Shown here: in pieces, positions 26,230 through 35,442 of the stretch
Numbering within the stretch: position 1 is the stretch's first letter
Layout: each line of letters opens with the position of its first letter
Origin: Chryseobacterium aquifrigidense
GTDB lineage: Bacteria; Bacteroidota; Bacteroidia; Flavobacteriales; Weeksellaceae
Length of the DNA: 64,000 nucleotides
NCBI RefSeq assembly: GCF_006716485.1
Contig: NZ_VFPD01000002.1
Location: forward strand, 310,001-374,000
Direction: 5' to 3'
Made by a program: the position numbers and the translations under genes
The notes under the pieces: generated by a model
The model's input: the letters and a program-made list of their open reading frames with translations, nothing else
Databases searched by the model: none
What the model was told of the DNA's origin: nothing

Positions 26230-26919
26230 TTATTTTTTAGTTTCGGTAGTCGTTTCAGTTGTTGCTGGTGCCGCCGCTGTAGCTGCTGCCGGTGCTGCTG
26301 CTCCTTTTTTGAAAGCACTCATCACATACATTGCTACTCTCCATCTGTCTCCTGCGTTCAATTGTCCCGCATAAGATCCCATGGCATTTCTACCGTTTGT
26401 TAATACATAATGAACAGATCCTACAGTAATTTCTCTGTCAGCATAGTTGGGTACTCCAGAGAATGCTCCAGTTTGAACGATAGGTCCTTGTCCATCACCT
26501 CCTGTACCGTGACATGCAGCACAAGTGTGATCAAACAATATTTTACCTCTTTCAAGATCCTTCGCTGCATTAGCAGGGTTCAAAGGAGATGCTGTAAGTT
26601 TTTTAGATGCTTCATACCCTGCGTTGTACTCGTCAACGTTTTTAGGTAATAAGCTTTCTTCAAAAACTCCGTCTTTATTCTGAGGAACTGATCCTTCTAC
26701 CGGAGAAAGACCTGTTGCACCATTATTTTTAACAAAAGCAGGAATTTCATTTTCATGATCTGAATAAGCATCCTGAGCTTTCATCAATGGATCATAAGCT
26801 ACCGGAAAATACATGTCCGGGAAATATACCAACGGAGTGTTCTCCTTTGGTCCGCAAGAGTTAAGTAAAACTGTTGTTAAACCTAAAACCGCTGTAATTT
26901 TTAATACATTCTTTTTCAT
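26230..26919 (-). CDS. actE: Alternative complex III subunit ActE, monoheme cytochrome c lipoprotein
   Basis: A 229-residue lipoprotein (MKKNVLKITAVLGLTTVLLNSC, lipidated Cys at 22) with one heme c motif CAACH near residue 133 and a distal ligand candidate Met in YVLTNGRNAMGSYAG. The N-terminal half (PLVYFPDMYFPVAYDPLMKA) contacts the complex in known ACIII proteins. The C-terminus is an Ala/Thr-rich tail. It lies 1 bp from actD and 8 bp from actF, and probably passes electrons on from ActA. Confidence 0.93.
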   Translation of the reverse strand: MKKNVLKITAVLGLTTVLLNSCGPKENTPLVYFPDMYFPVAYDPLMKAQDAYSDHENEIPAFVKNNGATGLSPVEGSVPQNKDGVFEESLLPKNVDEYNAGYEASKKLTASPLNPANAAKDLERGKILFDHTCAACHGTGGDGQGPIVQTGAFSGVPNYADREITVGSVHYVLTNGRNAMGSYAGQLNAGDRWRVAMYVMSAFKKGAAAPAAATAAAPATTETTTETKK

Positions 26920-26920
26920 T

Positions 26921-27442
26921 TTAAGCGTCTTTAACAGTTATTTCTTCAACTCCAGTTTCAATAAGCAACTGTTTTACAGATTCTACATCTTCAGTTACAA
27001 ATTCCATCATGAATTTATCATCAGTAGTTCTTGGATCTGGGTTCTGAGCCGGAGCTCCCGGATACATTTTGTTTCTAACCAAGAAAGTTAAAGACATCAT
27101 GTGAGCTGCACAGAATACCATTAATTCGAACATTGGAACTACGAATGCCGGCATGTTGTGTCCCCAGTCAAAAGCTGGTTTACCACCGATATTCTGAGGC
27201 CAGTCGTGGTTCATTACATACCAGGTTAAAGTAGCACCGATAGTAACCCCATAAAGAGCATATAAGAAAGCGGCATCAGAAATTCTAGTTTTCTTTAAAC
27301 CTAAAGCTTTGTCTAGTCCGTGAACCGGAAACGGAGTATAAACTTCGTTAATTGCGATTCCTTTATCGTTGAATGCTTTAACGCCGTTCATTAAATCGTC
27401 GTCGTCAGCATAAAGTCCGTATACAATTTTAGTGGTGCTCAT
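26921..27442 (-). CDS. actD: Alternative complex III subunit ActD (DUF3341)
   Basis: A ~173-residue membrane protein with a cytosolic ferredoxin-like N-terminal domain (STTKIVYGLYADDDDLMNGV), followed by two transmembrane helices (~55-75 and ~97-117) and a C-terminal cytosolic part that again contains a small alpha/beta repeat (DDKFMMEFVTEDVESVKQLL). This is the DUF3341/ActD layout. The start at 27442 (MSTTK) is preferred; it overlaps the end of actC by 14 bp. A longer frame from 27469 would overlap by 41 bp. Confidence 0.92.
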   Translation of the reverse strand: MSTTKIVYGLYADDDDLMNGVKAFNDKGIAINEVYTPFPVHGLDKALGLKKTRISDAAFLYALYGVTIGATLTWYVMNHDWPQNIGGKPAFDWGHNMPAFVVPMFELMVFCAAHMMSLTFLVRNKMYPGAPAQNPDPRTTDDKFMMEFVTEDVESVKQLLIETGVEEITVKDA

Positions 27443-28826
27443 CTCCTTCTTTTGCTTTATAAGTTTCACCTGAGATTTTCAAAATCGATTTTAATTCAGC
27501 CTGTGCAATTACAGGGAATGTTCTTGCATATAATAAGAATAATACAGAGAAGAATCCGATTGTTCCTAAGTATACACCTACATCAATGATCGTTGGCTTA
27601 AACATAGTCCATGATCCTGGTAAGTAGTCTCTTGAAAGGTTGATAACGATGATATCAAAACGCTCGAACCACATACCGATGTTGATGATCAATGCAACAA
27701 TGAATGTCCAGATAATGTTCGTTCTTAGTCTCTTGAACCAGAAAGAAGCAGGAATAACAAGGTTACAGATGATCAATGACCAGAATGCCCACCAGTAAGG
27801 TCCTACAGCAGCACCTGGAGAAAGATATGTGAAATCTTCGAATCTAGATCCTGAGTACCATCCGATGAAATATTCAGTTGCGTAAGCTACAGTTACCATA
27901 CCACCGGTTAAGATGATTACGATGTTCATAATTTCGATATGATACATGGTAATATACTCTTCTAAGTGACACACTTTTCTTGCAACCAACAATAGCGTCT
28001 GTACCATTGCAAATCCTGAGAAGATTGCACCGGCAACGAAGTAAGGAGGATAGATTGTTGAGTGCCATCCTTTAATTACCGAAGTTGCGAAGTCAAATGA
28101 TACGGTAGTGTGTACTGAGAATACAAGCGGAGTTGCCAAACCTGCAAGAACCAAAGAAAGTTCTTCGAATCTTTGCCAGTGTTTTGCTTTACCACCCCAA
28201 CCGAATGCTAGGAATGTATAAATTTTCTTAGTCCAAGGAGTTTTAGCTCTATCTCTGATCATTGCAAAGTCAGGGATTAGTCCCATGAACCAGAATACAG
28301 TTGATACTGAGAAATACGTGGAGATTGCAAATACGTCCCAAAGTAGAGGAGAGTTAAAGTTCCCCCAAAGAGAACCGAATTGGTTTGGTAAAGGGAATAC
28401 CCAGTATCCAACCCAAACTCTACCCATGTGGATTACAGGGAAGATTGCTGCCTGTACAACCGCAAAGATCGTCATCGCCTCTGCAGATCTGTTTACAGAC
28501 ATTCTCCATCTCTGTCTAAATAATAATAATACTGCGGAGATTAGGGTCCCGGCGTGACCGATACCTACCCACCATACGAAGTTGGTAATATCCCAACCCC
28601 AGTTAATAGTTCTGTTAAGCCCCCATGCTCCAATACCTGTCCCGATAGTGTAAGCGATACAGCCGAATCCATAGAGGAATAGAACTAGTGCAGCATATAA
28701 TGAGATCCACCATAATTTACCTGCTCTTTCTTCGATAGGTCGTGCGATATCTTCTGTAATATCGTGATAAGTTTTGTGACCAATAATTAGAGGTTCCCTT
28801 ATCGGAGCTTCGTAATGTCCTGACAT
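27429..28826 (-). CDS. actC: Alternative complex III subunit ActC (NrfD/PsrC family)
   Basis: A 465-residue NrfD-family membrane protein with about ten helices. It begins with a soluble segment PIREPLIIGHKTYHDIT. The quinol-binding side includes WGWDITNFVWWVGIGHAGTL near residue 77 and FSVHTTVSFDFATSVIKGWH near 235, both strongly conserved in ACIII. It is the main quinol-oxidising and putative proton-path subunit. It follows actB by 25 bp. Confidence 0.96.
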   Translation of the reverse strand: MSGHYEAPIREPLIIGHKTYHDITEDIARPIEERAGKLWWISLYAALVLFLYGFGCIAYTIGTGIGAWGLNRTINWGWDITNFVWWVGIGHAGTLISAVLLLFRQRWRMSVNRSAEAMTIFAVVQAAIFPVIHMGRVWVGYWVFPLPNQFGSLWGNFNSPLLWDVFAISTYFSVSTVFWFMGLIPDFAMIRDRAKTPWTKKIYTFLAFGWGGKAKHWQRFEELSLVLAGLATPLVFSVHTTVSFDFATSVIKGWHSTIYPPYFVAGAIFSGFAMVQTLLLVARKVCHLEEYITMYHIEIMNIVIILTGGMVTVAYATEYFIGWYSGSRFEDFTYLSPGAAVGPYWWAFWSLIICNLVIPASFWFKRLRTNIIWTFIVALIINIGMWFERFDIIVINLSRDYLPGSWTMFKPTIIDVGVYLGTIGFFSVLFLLYARTFPVIAQAELKSILKISGETYKAKEGDEHH

Positions 28827-28851
28827 TTTTTACCTATTTATTATTTAAACT

Positions 28852-31800
28852 TTATTTTTCTACTCTGTTTCTTACTTTAGTGTGATAGAACACGTTTGGT
28901 TTTGTTCCGATCTCCTCTAGTAAATAATATCTTCTGTTAGATGCATATTGCTTTCTAATTGAAGAATCTTTATCATTCATGTCTCCAAATGTCATTGCTC
29001 CGGTAGAACAAGCTTTAGAACAAGCAGTCTGGAATTCTCCATCCTTCACTCTTCTTCCTTCTTTCTTAGCCTCAAGAATAGTATTCTGAGTCATTTGGAT
29101 ACACATTGAACATTTCTCCATTACCCCTCTAGTTCTTACAACTACATCCGGGTTAAGTACCATTCTTCCTAAATCATTGTTCATGTTGAAATCGAACTTG
29201 TCATTTAGGTTATAAGTAAACCAGTTGAAACGTCTTACTTTGTACGGACAGTTGTTTGCACAATATCTGGTACCGATACATCTGTTGTAAGCCATATGGT
29301 TTTGACCTTGCTTACCATGTGAAGTAGCCGCTACCGGACATACAGTTTCACAAGGAGCGTGGTTACAGTGCTGACACATTACTGGTTGGAAGATTACATC
29401 CGGGTTGTCTGCAGGGTGGTTTAATGCACCTCCGTCTCCGAAAGCAGTACCATATAATTCAGGTACAGCCATTCCTTCTTTCAATCCTTCGTAAACTTCT
29501 ACTTTTTGTCTTGAAGAGTAGTAACGGTCAATTCTTAACCAGTACATATCTCTGGACATTCTTACTTCTTCTTTACCTACTACAGGAACGTTGTTTTCTG
29601 CCTGGCAAGCAATAATACATGCTCCACAACCAGTACAAGAATTCAGGTCAATAGATAAGTTAAAGTGAGGACCATCTGTATCATCAAAAGCATCCCAAAG
29701 GTCGATTTTTCTCGCTGGAAGCGCTCCGCTGATCGTGTGGTATTCCAAAGGCTTATTCCATCCTTTGTGCTCATCATCAAAAGCAACGTTAATGAATTCA
29801 GCTAAAGGAACTTCCTTCGCGATTTCATAACGACCCATTAATGTATTTTGAAGCTGGATCCCTGCGAACTCGTGATCTTCTCCTGTTTTTTCAATTTTAA
29901 CACCTGAAAGAACAAGGTTAGAACCGTCAAATAAAGGATAAGCATTTACACCAGTATCAGCAGTTGCTCCTGAGTTTTTCTTACCATATCCAAGTGCAAG
30001 ACCTACAGATCCTTCAGCTTGTCCCGGCTGTACGAATACAGGAACATTTTCTATTTTAACTCCGTTTACAGTAAGGTTTACAATAGAACCATCCAACTGC
30101 ATTCTCGCATTAAGATCGTTGTCAATTGCAAATTTCTCTGCATCTTTAGGAGAAATTGTCAAATAGTTATCCCAAGACATTCTTGTGATCGGGTCAGGTA
30201 ACTCCTGTAACCAAGGGTTGTTTGCCTGAGTACCGTCTCCCATTGAAGTCTTAGTGTATAATACTAATTCTAATTCAGAAGCTTTAAAGTTTCCTAGTTC
30301 AGCAACAGCCTGAGCAGCGTTTCCACCTGTATACGCTAAAGTAGTTGTATTCGTAGAAGCGTTGATACCGTTATACAATGCTTTGTTGAAAGAAGTACCA
30401 CCTAAAAGAGAAGCAGAGCTTGCCTTTAAATAATCGTAGTAGTTGTTTGCTGCATTGTTTTTTCCATTCTTCCAAACCAATAGAGATTCTTCAATCTGTC
30501 TTGATTTGTAGATTTTCTGGATTGTAGGCTGCATTAATGAATATACACCAGTCTGTGGTTCGATATCTCCCCAAGACTCCAGCCAGTTAGCTACCGGAAT
30601 TACAGCTTTCGCTGCTTTGTACATTTCATTTTTCTTATCTGCTACAGCAACTACATAAGGAACTTTAGATAAAGATTTTTTAAAATCTTCTCCTTTTGGA
30701 TGAGAGTAGATAGGATCTACATTGTTGGTAACTAATACACCAACCTGTCCAGCGTTTACCCATCCTAAGAACTCCTGGTATCTTGCACCGTTGAATTCCT
30801 TAAGGAAGTTTGCCTTACCAGTGAAAGCTACTGATCCTAATTTCTGGTTGATCAAGTGTGCTAAAACCTGTGCTCCTTTAGAACCGTCAGCAAAAACAAC
30901 AGCTTTGCTTCCTTTTGCTTTCAATTCGTTAGCAATTTCAGTTGCAGTCTTATCAGAAGTACCACCACCTACGATTGCGTTGTAAACTTCAACTAAAGTT
31001 TTGTTTACAGCACTTGGTTTTAATCTGTATCTAGAGTCAGCATTAGCACCGGTTAATGACATGTTAGATTCCACCTGAATGTGTCTCAACATGTTTGCTC
31101 CCGGTTTTCTAGCAGCTGCATAAGAAGTTTCTAAGCTTGAAGCATTATAGTCTCCTAAGAAATCAGCCTGGAAAGAAACTACCAATTCAGAACCGTTAAG
31201 GTCATAAACAGGTAATGCTCTTTGTCCGAATACTTCCTGAGCTGCATCTAATCCTGCAGAGTAAGGGAAAGCATCATAAGTTACTAATTCAGCCGTAGGA
31301 TATTTAGCTTTGAATTCAGCGAATAACTTTTTGAAAGTTGGTGAAGCAAAAGAGTGTGATAAAACCACAATCTTTTTGCCTGACGCTTTAGCTTCTTCCA
31401 AACCTTTGATAACAAAACTGTCTACTTTGTCGAAAGTTTCATCTTTACCATCTAGTTTAGGCTGCTTTACTTTATCATTGTCATAAAGAGAAAGAACACT
31501 TGCCTGAGCTCTTGCATTAGTTTTACCTAAATCACCACCAGCTGGGTTGGGTTCAATTTTGATAGGTCTACCTTCACGGGTTTTTACTAAAACACTAGCA
31601 AAGTCGAAACCGTCAAAATAGGTTGAAGCGTAATAATTAGGGATTCCCGGAATAATATCATGCGGCTTTACCACATAAGGAATCGTTTTGATTACCGGAG
31701 CTTCGCAGGCAGCTAATGTAACTGCTGCTGTAGAGAATCCTAGTAATTTAAGGAAATCTCTTCTTGAAGTACTAGATCCGTTTTTCTCAGCATCTCCAAG

Positions 31801-31911
31801 GAAATCTTCTACCGGAATTTCTTCCTGAAACTCTTTCTGAGCCAGCTTATTATTCAAAGCTGGATCTTTAAGTTCATGAATACTTCTGAATTGTATTTTG
31901 TTTGAAGCCAT
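28852..31911 (-). CDS. actB: Alternative complex III subunit ActB (molybdopterin-like/Fe-S fusion)
   Basis: A 1019-residue protein. A Tat-like signal (RRDFLKLLGFSTAAVTLAAC, residues ~50-69, with a following Cys for lipidation) leads into a large domain that resembles molybdopterin oxidoreductases but carries no cofactor in ACIII. From ~760 follow four-cysteine cluster motifs: CTGCGACIIACQAENNVPVV, CQHCNHAPCETVCP, CIGTRYCANNCPYKVRRFNW and CSMCIQMT...CSKACSTGAM. They fit three [4Fe-4S] and one [3Fe-4S] clusters. It transfers electrons between the quinol site and the hemes of ActA. Confidence 0.96.
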   Translation of the reverse strand: MASNKIQFRSIHELKDPALNNKLAQKEFQEEIPVEDFLGDAEKNGSSTSRRDFLKLLGFSTAAVTLAACEAPVIKTIPYVVKPHDIIPGIPNYYASTYFDGFDFASVLVKTREGRPIKIEPNPAGGDLGKTNARAQASVLSLYDNDKVKQPKLDGKDETFDKVDSFVIKGLEEAKASGKKIVVLSHSFASPTFKKLFAEFKAKYPTAELVTYDAFPYSAGLDAAQEVFGQRALPVYDLNGSELVVSFQADFLGDYNASSLETSYAAARKPGANMLRHIQVESNMSLTGANADSRYRLKPSAVNKTLVEVYNAIVGGGTSDKTATEIANELKAKGSKAVVFADGSKGAQVLAHLINQKLGSVAFTGKANFLKEFNGARYQEFLGWVNAGQVGVLVTNNVDPIYSHPKGEDFKKSLSKVPYVVAVADKKNEMYKAAKAVIPVANWLESWGDIEPQTGVYSLMQPTIQKIYKSRQIEESLLVWKNGKNNAANNYYDYLKASSASLLGGTSFNKALYNGINASTNTTTLAYTGGNAAQAVAELGNFKASELELVLYTKTSMGDGTQANNPWLQELPDPITRMSWDNYLTISPKDAEKFAIDNDLNARMQLDGSIVNLTVNGVKIENVPVFVQPGQAEGSVGLALGYGKKNSGATADTGVNAYPLFDGSNLVLSGVKIEKTGEDHEFAGIQLQNTLMGRYEIAKEVPLAEFINVAFDDEHKGWNKPLEYHTISGALPARKIDLWDAFDDTDGPHFNLSIDLNSCTGCGACIIACQAENNVPVVGKEEVRMSRDMYWLRIDRYYSSRQKVEVYEGLKEGMAVPELYGTAFGDGGALNHPADNPDVIFQPVMCQHCNHAPCETVCPVAATSHGKQGQNHMAYNRCIGTRYCANNCPYKVRRFNWFTYNLNDKFDFNMNNDLGRMVLNPDVVVRTRGVMEKCSMCIQMTQNTILEAKKEGRRVKDGEFQTACSKACSTGAMTFGDMNDKDSSIRKQYASNRRYYLLEEIGTKPNVFYHTKVRNRVEK

Positions 31912-31934
31912 TTATACTTCTAATTTTTTAGTTA

Positions 31935-33293
31935 TTAATAATGACATTTACCACACTCAAGACCTCCAATTGCATCTACAGTGATCTTACCTCCATCTTG
32001 TGGATATTGTTTTTTCAACTTGTCATGTAGATTTTTGAAGTACTCTTTATTATAACCGTTGTTCATATCAACCTCAGTCGTTCTGTGGCACTCGATACAC
32101 CATCCCATAGTAAAGTCGTTTGCCATCTGAACAACATTCATTGTATCAATTTTACCGTGACAAGCTTTACATACAACATCTATTTTGTTGTTAGGGTTCT
32201 TTTTGTTGAAAGAATTGATGATTGCTTGTTCTCCAGCAATTACGTGCTGAGAGTGGTTGAAGTAAACGAAGTCTGGCATGTTGTGGATTCTTGTCCATTC
32301 AACCGGCTGTGTTTTTCCTGTGTACTGTTGTTTTGCAGGATCCCAACCTGTTGCAGCGTAGATCTTCTGGATTTCTCCGTCATAGAATGCCTTGTCTTTT
32401 CCTGGCTCCATGTAGTGATCTGCGTTGTATTCAGAAATTGTTCTGTGACAGTTCATACAAACGTTCATAGAAGGAATCTCAGATACTTTTCCGTATTTGG
32501 CACTAGAGTGACATAACTGACAGTCAATTTTCTGTTCTCCAGCGTGGATTTTGTGAGAGAAGTAGATAGGCTGCTCAGGTTTGTATCCTTTGTAAACACC
32601 GATCCACATTAGCCAGTTCCATACTCCGTAAGCAGCCAAAATAGCAAGGATTGCCAATAGACCTTTACCAATGAAGTGGAACTTCTCATACATTTCACTG
32701 AAAGAACGAACTCTTGTTTCGTTAAGTCCAGCTAAATCTTCAGACTGGCCTAGTTTTACCAATTGTCTTAGTTTTACCAAGATCCAAACCAGTAAACCTG
32801 CGATCGCTAAAAGTGAAATGATTACAACGTTTGTAGTAGTTTTGTCTGCAGGAGCTGCCGCAGTAGCGTCAGTTGCAGGAGTTGCTTCCGGTTTTTTCTC
32901 CTCCGGAGCAGGAGGGTTAGTTGTGAAAGCTAAAATGTCGTCAATATCCTTATCTGTAAGATTTGGAAAGACCTGCATTTCAGTCTTGTTAAACTTTTCA
33001 AAAATCTCATTAGCGTATTTATCCCCAGAAGCTCTTAGAGCTTTGTTGTCTTTGATCCACTTGTGAAGCCAATCTTTGTCTACACCACCTTCTGTCTTTA
33101 CACGTTCTACAACCCCTTTTAATGGTGGTCCTACAACTTGTTTGTCCAGCGCGTGACATGCAGTACAATTCGCTTTGAAAAGTTTCTCTCCGTTTTTAGG
33201 ATCGCCGTCTTGCCCGTAAAATGAAGCACTGGTTGATAGCAATAAGCCTATTGCGATCAACGTTTTTTTATAATGCTTTCTCCAACTAATCAT
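31935..33293 (-). CDS. actA: Alternative complex III subunit ActA, multiheme cytochrome c with an extra N-terminal monoheme domain
   Basis: A 452-residue exported multiheme cytochrome. After a signal peptide (to ~28) comes a complete monoheme cytochrome c domain (CTACH near residue 43, PNLTDKDIDDILAF near its end). An Ala/Pro/Thr-rich linker, one transmembrane helix (VVIISLLAIAGLLVWILVKL) and another helix follow. The last part has five heme motifs: CQLCH, CMNCH, CKACH, CIECH and CGKCH. That makes six CxxCH in total, one more than the pentaheme core of ActA. It is the first gene of the operon, with a -7 box 48 nt upstream. Confidence 0.95.
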   Translation of the reverse strand: MISWRKHYKKTLIAIGLLLSTSASFYGQDGDPKNGEKLFKANCTACHALDKQVVGPPLKGVVERVKTEGGVDKDWLHKWIKDNKALRASGDKYANEIFEKFNKTEMQVFPNLTDKDIDDILAFTTNPPAPEEKKPEATPATDATAAAPADKTTTNVVIISLLAIAGLLVWILVKLRQLVKLGQSEDLAGLNETRVRSFSEMYEKFHFIGKGLLAILAILAAYGVWNWLMWIGVYKGYKPEQPIYFSHKIHAGEQKIDCQLCHSSAKYGKVSEIPSMNVCMNCHRTISEYNADHYMEPGKDKAFYDGEIQKIYAATGWDPAKQQYTGKTQPVEWTRIHNMPDFVYFNHSQHVIAGEQAIINSFNKKNPNNKIDVVCKACHGKIDTMNVVQMANDFTMGWCIECHRTTEVDMNNGYNKEYFKNLHDKLKKQYPQDGGKITVDAIGGLECGKCHY

Positions 33294-33340
33294 TTAAATT
33301 ATCTTATGTTAGTAAATTATTGAACATTCAATCAATTCCG

Positions 33341-33348
33341 CAAAAATA
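33341..33348 (-). promoter_or_regulatory. -7 promoter box of the act operon
   Basis: TATTTTTG on the minus strand fits TAnnTTTG. The leader to the actA ATG (33293) would be about 40 nt. No clear -33 element. Confidence 0.55.
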
Positions 33349-33430
33349 ATATTTTTAACAGGAATTTAACGGTATATCGAAAAGGGAAAATATCATTTAC
33401 GTTTAATTTGTATTGATTCTAAATAACCAG

Positions 33431-33462
33431 TTTGGTATAGTTTTTTAATTTGTATAAATTTG
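33431..33462 (+). promoter_or_regulatory. Promoter of the SPOR-domain gene
   Basis: A -33 TTTG (33431-33434) and -7 box TAAATTTG (33455-33462) with a 20-bp spacer, a full Bacteroidota promoter. The ATG at 33478 follows 15 nt after the box. Confidence 0.7.
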
Positions 33463-33477
33463 CGGAAACAAGTTTAA

Positions 33478-34035
33478 ATGAGAAATCTAATCAAAATATT
33501 TTCGATATTATCATTATTTGGATTTTATAATATTGAAGCACAGCAAGTTGTTAAAAAGGATACCCTGTCAGGAACAGAGCTTGTTATGACAATGGATTCC
33601 AAAATAAATGCTGCTTTGGAAGGAATTGAAGGGAAGTGTGCTAAAGTTGCCCCAACAAATTCTTCTAAAGATTTCAGTAATAGTGATAGTGGAATTTCTA
33701 CGGGAATCAGTACAAAACCACCTAAGATCTTTGTACCAAGCAGAGAACTTACCAATGCTGAAATCTGTAAGAAAAATCCTAGAATTTTAGGGTTCAAAAT
33801 CCAGATTACAACGGTGAAAAGCAATGAAGAAGCTAATGAAGTAAAGTCTTATTTCAGAAAGAGATTTCCTAATCTGAAAGTGGAGACAGATGCCTCTTTA
33901 AGACCTAATTATAAAATTTTAGCCGGAAGTTATTTCACAAAACAAAGTGCTGCCAGCGACCTTTCTAAAATCAGAGAATACTTTAAATCTGCAGTAGCAG
34001 TACAGTATAGAATTTTCTGTGCCGAGGCGAAATAG
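33478..34035 (+). CDS. SPOR domain-containing exported protein
   Basis: A 185-residue protein with a signal peptide (MRNLIKIFSILSLFGFYNIEAQ) and a C-terminal SPOR-like domain (~100-182: GFKIQITTVKSNEEANEVKS, PNYKILAGSYFTKQSAASDL, AVAVQYRIFC). SPOR domains bind denuded glycan strands of peptidoglycan at division sites. Two cysteines (in EGKCAK and AEICKKNP) of the linker could pair. It is divergent from the act operon. Confidence 0.8.
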   Translation: MRNLIKIFSILSLFGFYNIEAQQVVKKDTLSGTELVMTMDSKINAALEGIEGKCAKVAPTNSSKDFSNSDSGISTGISTKPPKIFVPSRELTNAEICKKNPRILGFKIQITTVKSNEEANEVKSYFRKRFPNLKVETDASLRPNYKILAGSYFTKQSAASDLSKIREYFKSAVAVQYRIFCAEAK

Positions 34036-34059
34036 AAAAAATTTATTTCAACATAAAAA

Positions 34060-34095
34060 GCGAAAAGCTGAGAGTATTTCTCAGCTTTTTTTATT
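34060..34095. terminator. Bidirectional terminator after the SPOR gene
   Basis: 11-bp perfect stem (34063-34073 with 34079-34089) with a 5-nt loop and a T run; it lies between convergent genes and overlaps the stop codon of the membrane protein on the minus strand. Confidence 0.8.
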
Positions 34096-35368
34096 GATAA
34101 TAATTTTCCATAAACCAAAAGAATTCTGTCATTCTAAAGATATTATTCGCCAGCAGATAGACAAATAATATAAGAACGGTTGCGGTGAGAAATGACATGA
34201 TTTTCGGTGATGATCTGTAAGCAAAAAAGAGCCATCCTAAAAGCAAAGGATAGGCAAAAACAAAATGTCCTCCATAGATATAGGAAGTGTGAAGTCCAAA
34301 CCTCATCACACAATGGATTACAATGTCTGCCAAAAACGAAATAGCGATTACCTGAACCCATTTGTTTTTAAAATTTTTAATATAACTCCAACTTATCAGG
34401 ATTAGCAATATGGCTATAAAAAAGTATGGAAGGGGTGATGAATAAAGATCCATATACAGTCCTTTGAAATTAAATCCTTTCATATTATGCTTGTCAGACA
34501 TAATGAATCCCGGGAAAAGGATATTGCCTCCAAAAAAGAAGGAAAGAATCATATCCCATGTTGGCATCGAATTTACATTTGAGAACTTTTCATACTGCTG
34601 ATTGGTCTTTGAAAAAATGTTCTGATAGTTAAAATCAATCCGGTTCAGATAAAGGAGTACAAAACAGATAATAGCCACAGCCACTCTAATGGCAGCATTC
34701 CCGAATTTCTTCCAGTTTGTAAAAATGCCTTTCTCAAAAATAAGGGGAATAAAAACTTTGACAAAGTTGGTAATGGTAAGTCCTCCAATAGTAATCCCTG
34801 CCAGTGATAAGGCTGTTGCGGGTATTTTTTCTTCTTTTCTCAGTTTTATTGCTGCATAGTAGTTGTATAATGAGAGCAAAAATAAAGTGTAAGTAAAGTT
34901 TTCCGGGGTGAAAGACAGGATGATATTGGTTGAAAAAGTGCCAAAAAACATGATGATTAAAAGGCTTAACCATAATGGAAGCTGAATGATATTCTTCAGG
35001 TATTTGAAAATCTGAACGATATTTAATGTAATGATAATATTGCTGAGCCACGCCAGGGTGAGCCTGAAGTTGGCGTCCATTTTTCCTCCTGAAATAAATA
35101 ATGAAAATTCTCGTATCCAGTTAAAAAAATAGTAGGATAGGGGATGTCTTTCAAAACTGCCACCTGTCATAAGGATAGATCTGTTGTCAAAACTGAAATA
35201 GGCATCCCATGGAATTCTGTTATCAAAAATAATTCTGTAATGAAGAGCAATATAAGATCCCAGAATTCCATAACAGACAATGAAAAACAGGAATACTGCT
35301 AGTTCGGTATAGGTGGATGGAAAAACCAGTTTAAAAAAATGGGTGATTTTTGTTTTGATATAAGACAC
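34091..35368 (-). CDS. Polytopic membrane protein, possibly DUF6080/GT-C-like
   Basis: A 425-residue protein with about ten transmembrane helices. After the first helix it has an extracytoplasmic loop with FDNRIPWDAYFSFDNRSILM and a conserved-looking GSFERHPLSYYFFNWIREFS. This topology, with acidic residues in the first external loop, resembles GT-C type glycosyltransferases, and Bacteroidota proteins of this kind are filed as DUF6080. I cannot confirm either from sequence alone. The start is a GTG at 35368, supported by a -7 box 16 nt upstream. It is transcribed alone. Confidence 0.6.
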   Translation of the reverse strand: MSYIKTKITHFFKLVFPSTYTELAVFLFFIVCYGILGSYIALHYRIIFDNRIPWDAYFSFDNRSILMTGGSFERHPLSYYFFNWIREFSLFISGGKMDANFRLTLAWLSNIIITLNIVQIFKYLKNIIQLPLWLSLLIIMFFGTFSTNIILSFTPENFTYTLFLLSLYNYYAAIKLRKEEKIPATALSLAGITIGGLTITNFVKVFIPLIFEKGIFTNWKKFGNAAIRVAVAIICFVLLYLNRIDFNYQNIFSKTNQQYEKFSNVNSMPTWDMILSFFFGGNILFPGFIMSDKHNMKGFNFKGLYMDLYSSPLPYFFIAILLILISWSYIKNFKNKWVQVIAISFLADIVIHCVMRFGLHTSYIYGGHFVFAYPLLLGWLFFAYRSSPKIMSFLTATVLILFVYLLANNIFRMTEFFWFMENYYQ

Positions 35369-35383
35369 GTGTCAGATTTTTTG

Positions 35384-35391
35384 CAAAAGTA
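35384..35391 (-). promoter_or_regulatory. -7 promoter box of the polytopic membrane protein gene
   Basis: TACTTTTG on the minus strand matches TAnnTTTG and gives a leader of under 10 nt to the GTG start at 35368. Confidence 0.5.
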
Positions 35392-35395
35392 AAAT

Positions 35396-35422
35396 AAAAA
35401 AACCACCAAAATTGGTGGTTGT
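35396..35422 (-). terminator. Terminator of the T9SS cargo gene at 35443
   Basis: Perfect 9-bp GC-rich stem (35401-35409 with 35412-35420) with a 2-nt loop, followed on the minus strand by a T-rich stretch. It overlaps no gene, but it abuts the promoter of the downstream membrane protein. Confidence 0.75.
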
Positions 35423-35442
35423 AAAAGTTTGTATAAACGTTG

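Noticed and set aside
32085..32516. A 143-codon plus-strand frame opposite actA.
   Set aside because: It mirrors the heme-motif-rich region of actA; no family features.
34143..34361. Short minus-strand frames within the polytopic membrane protein that could suggest a frameshift.
   Set aside because: The main frame is complete, has a start with promoter and a regular helix pattern; the others are out-of-frame shadows.
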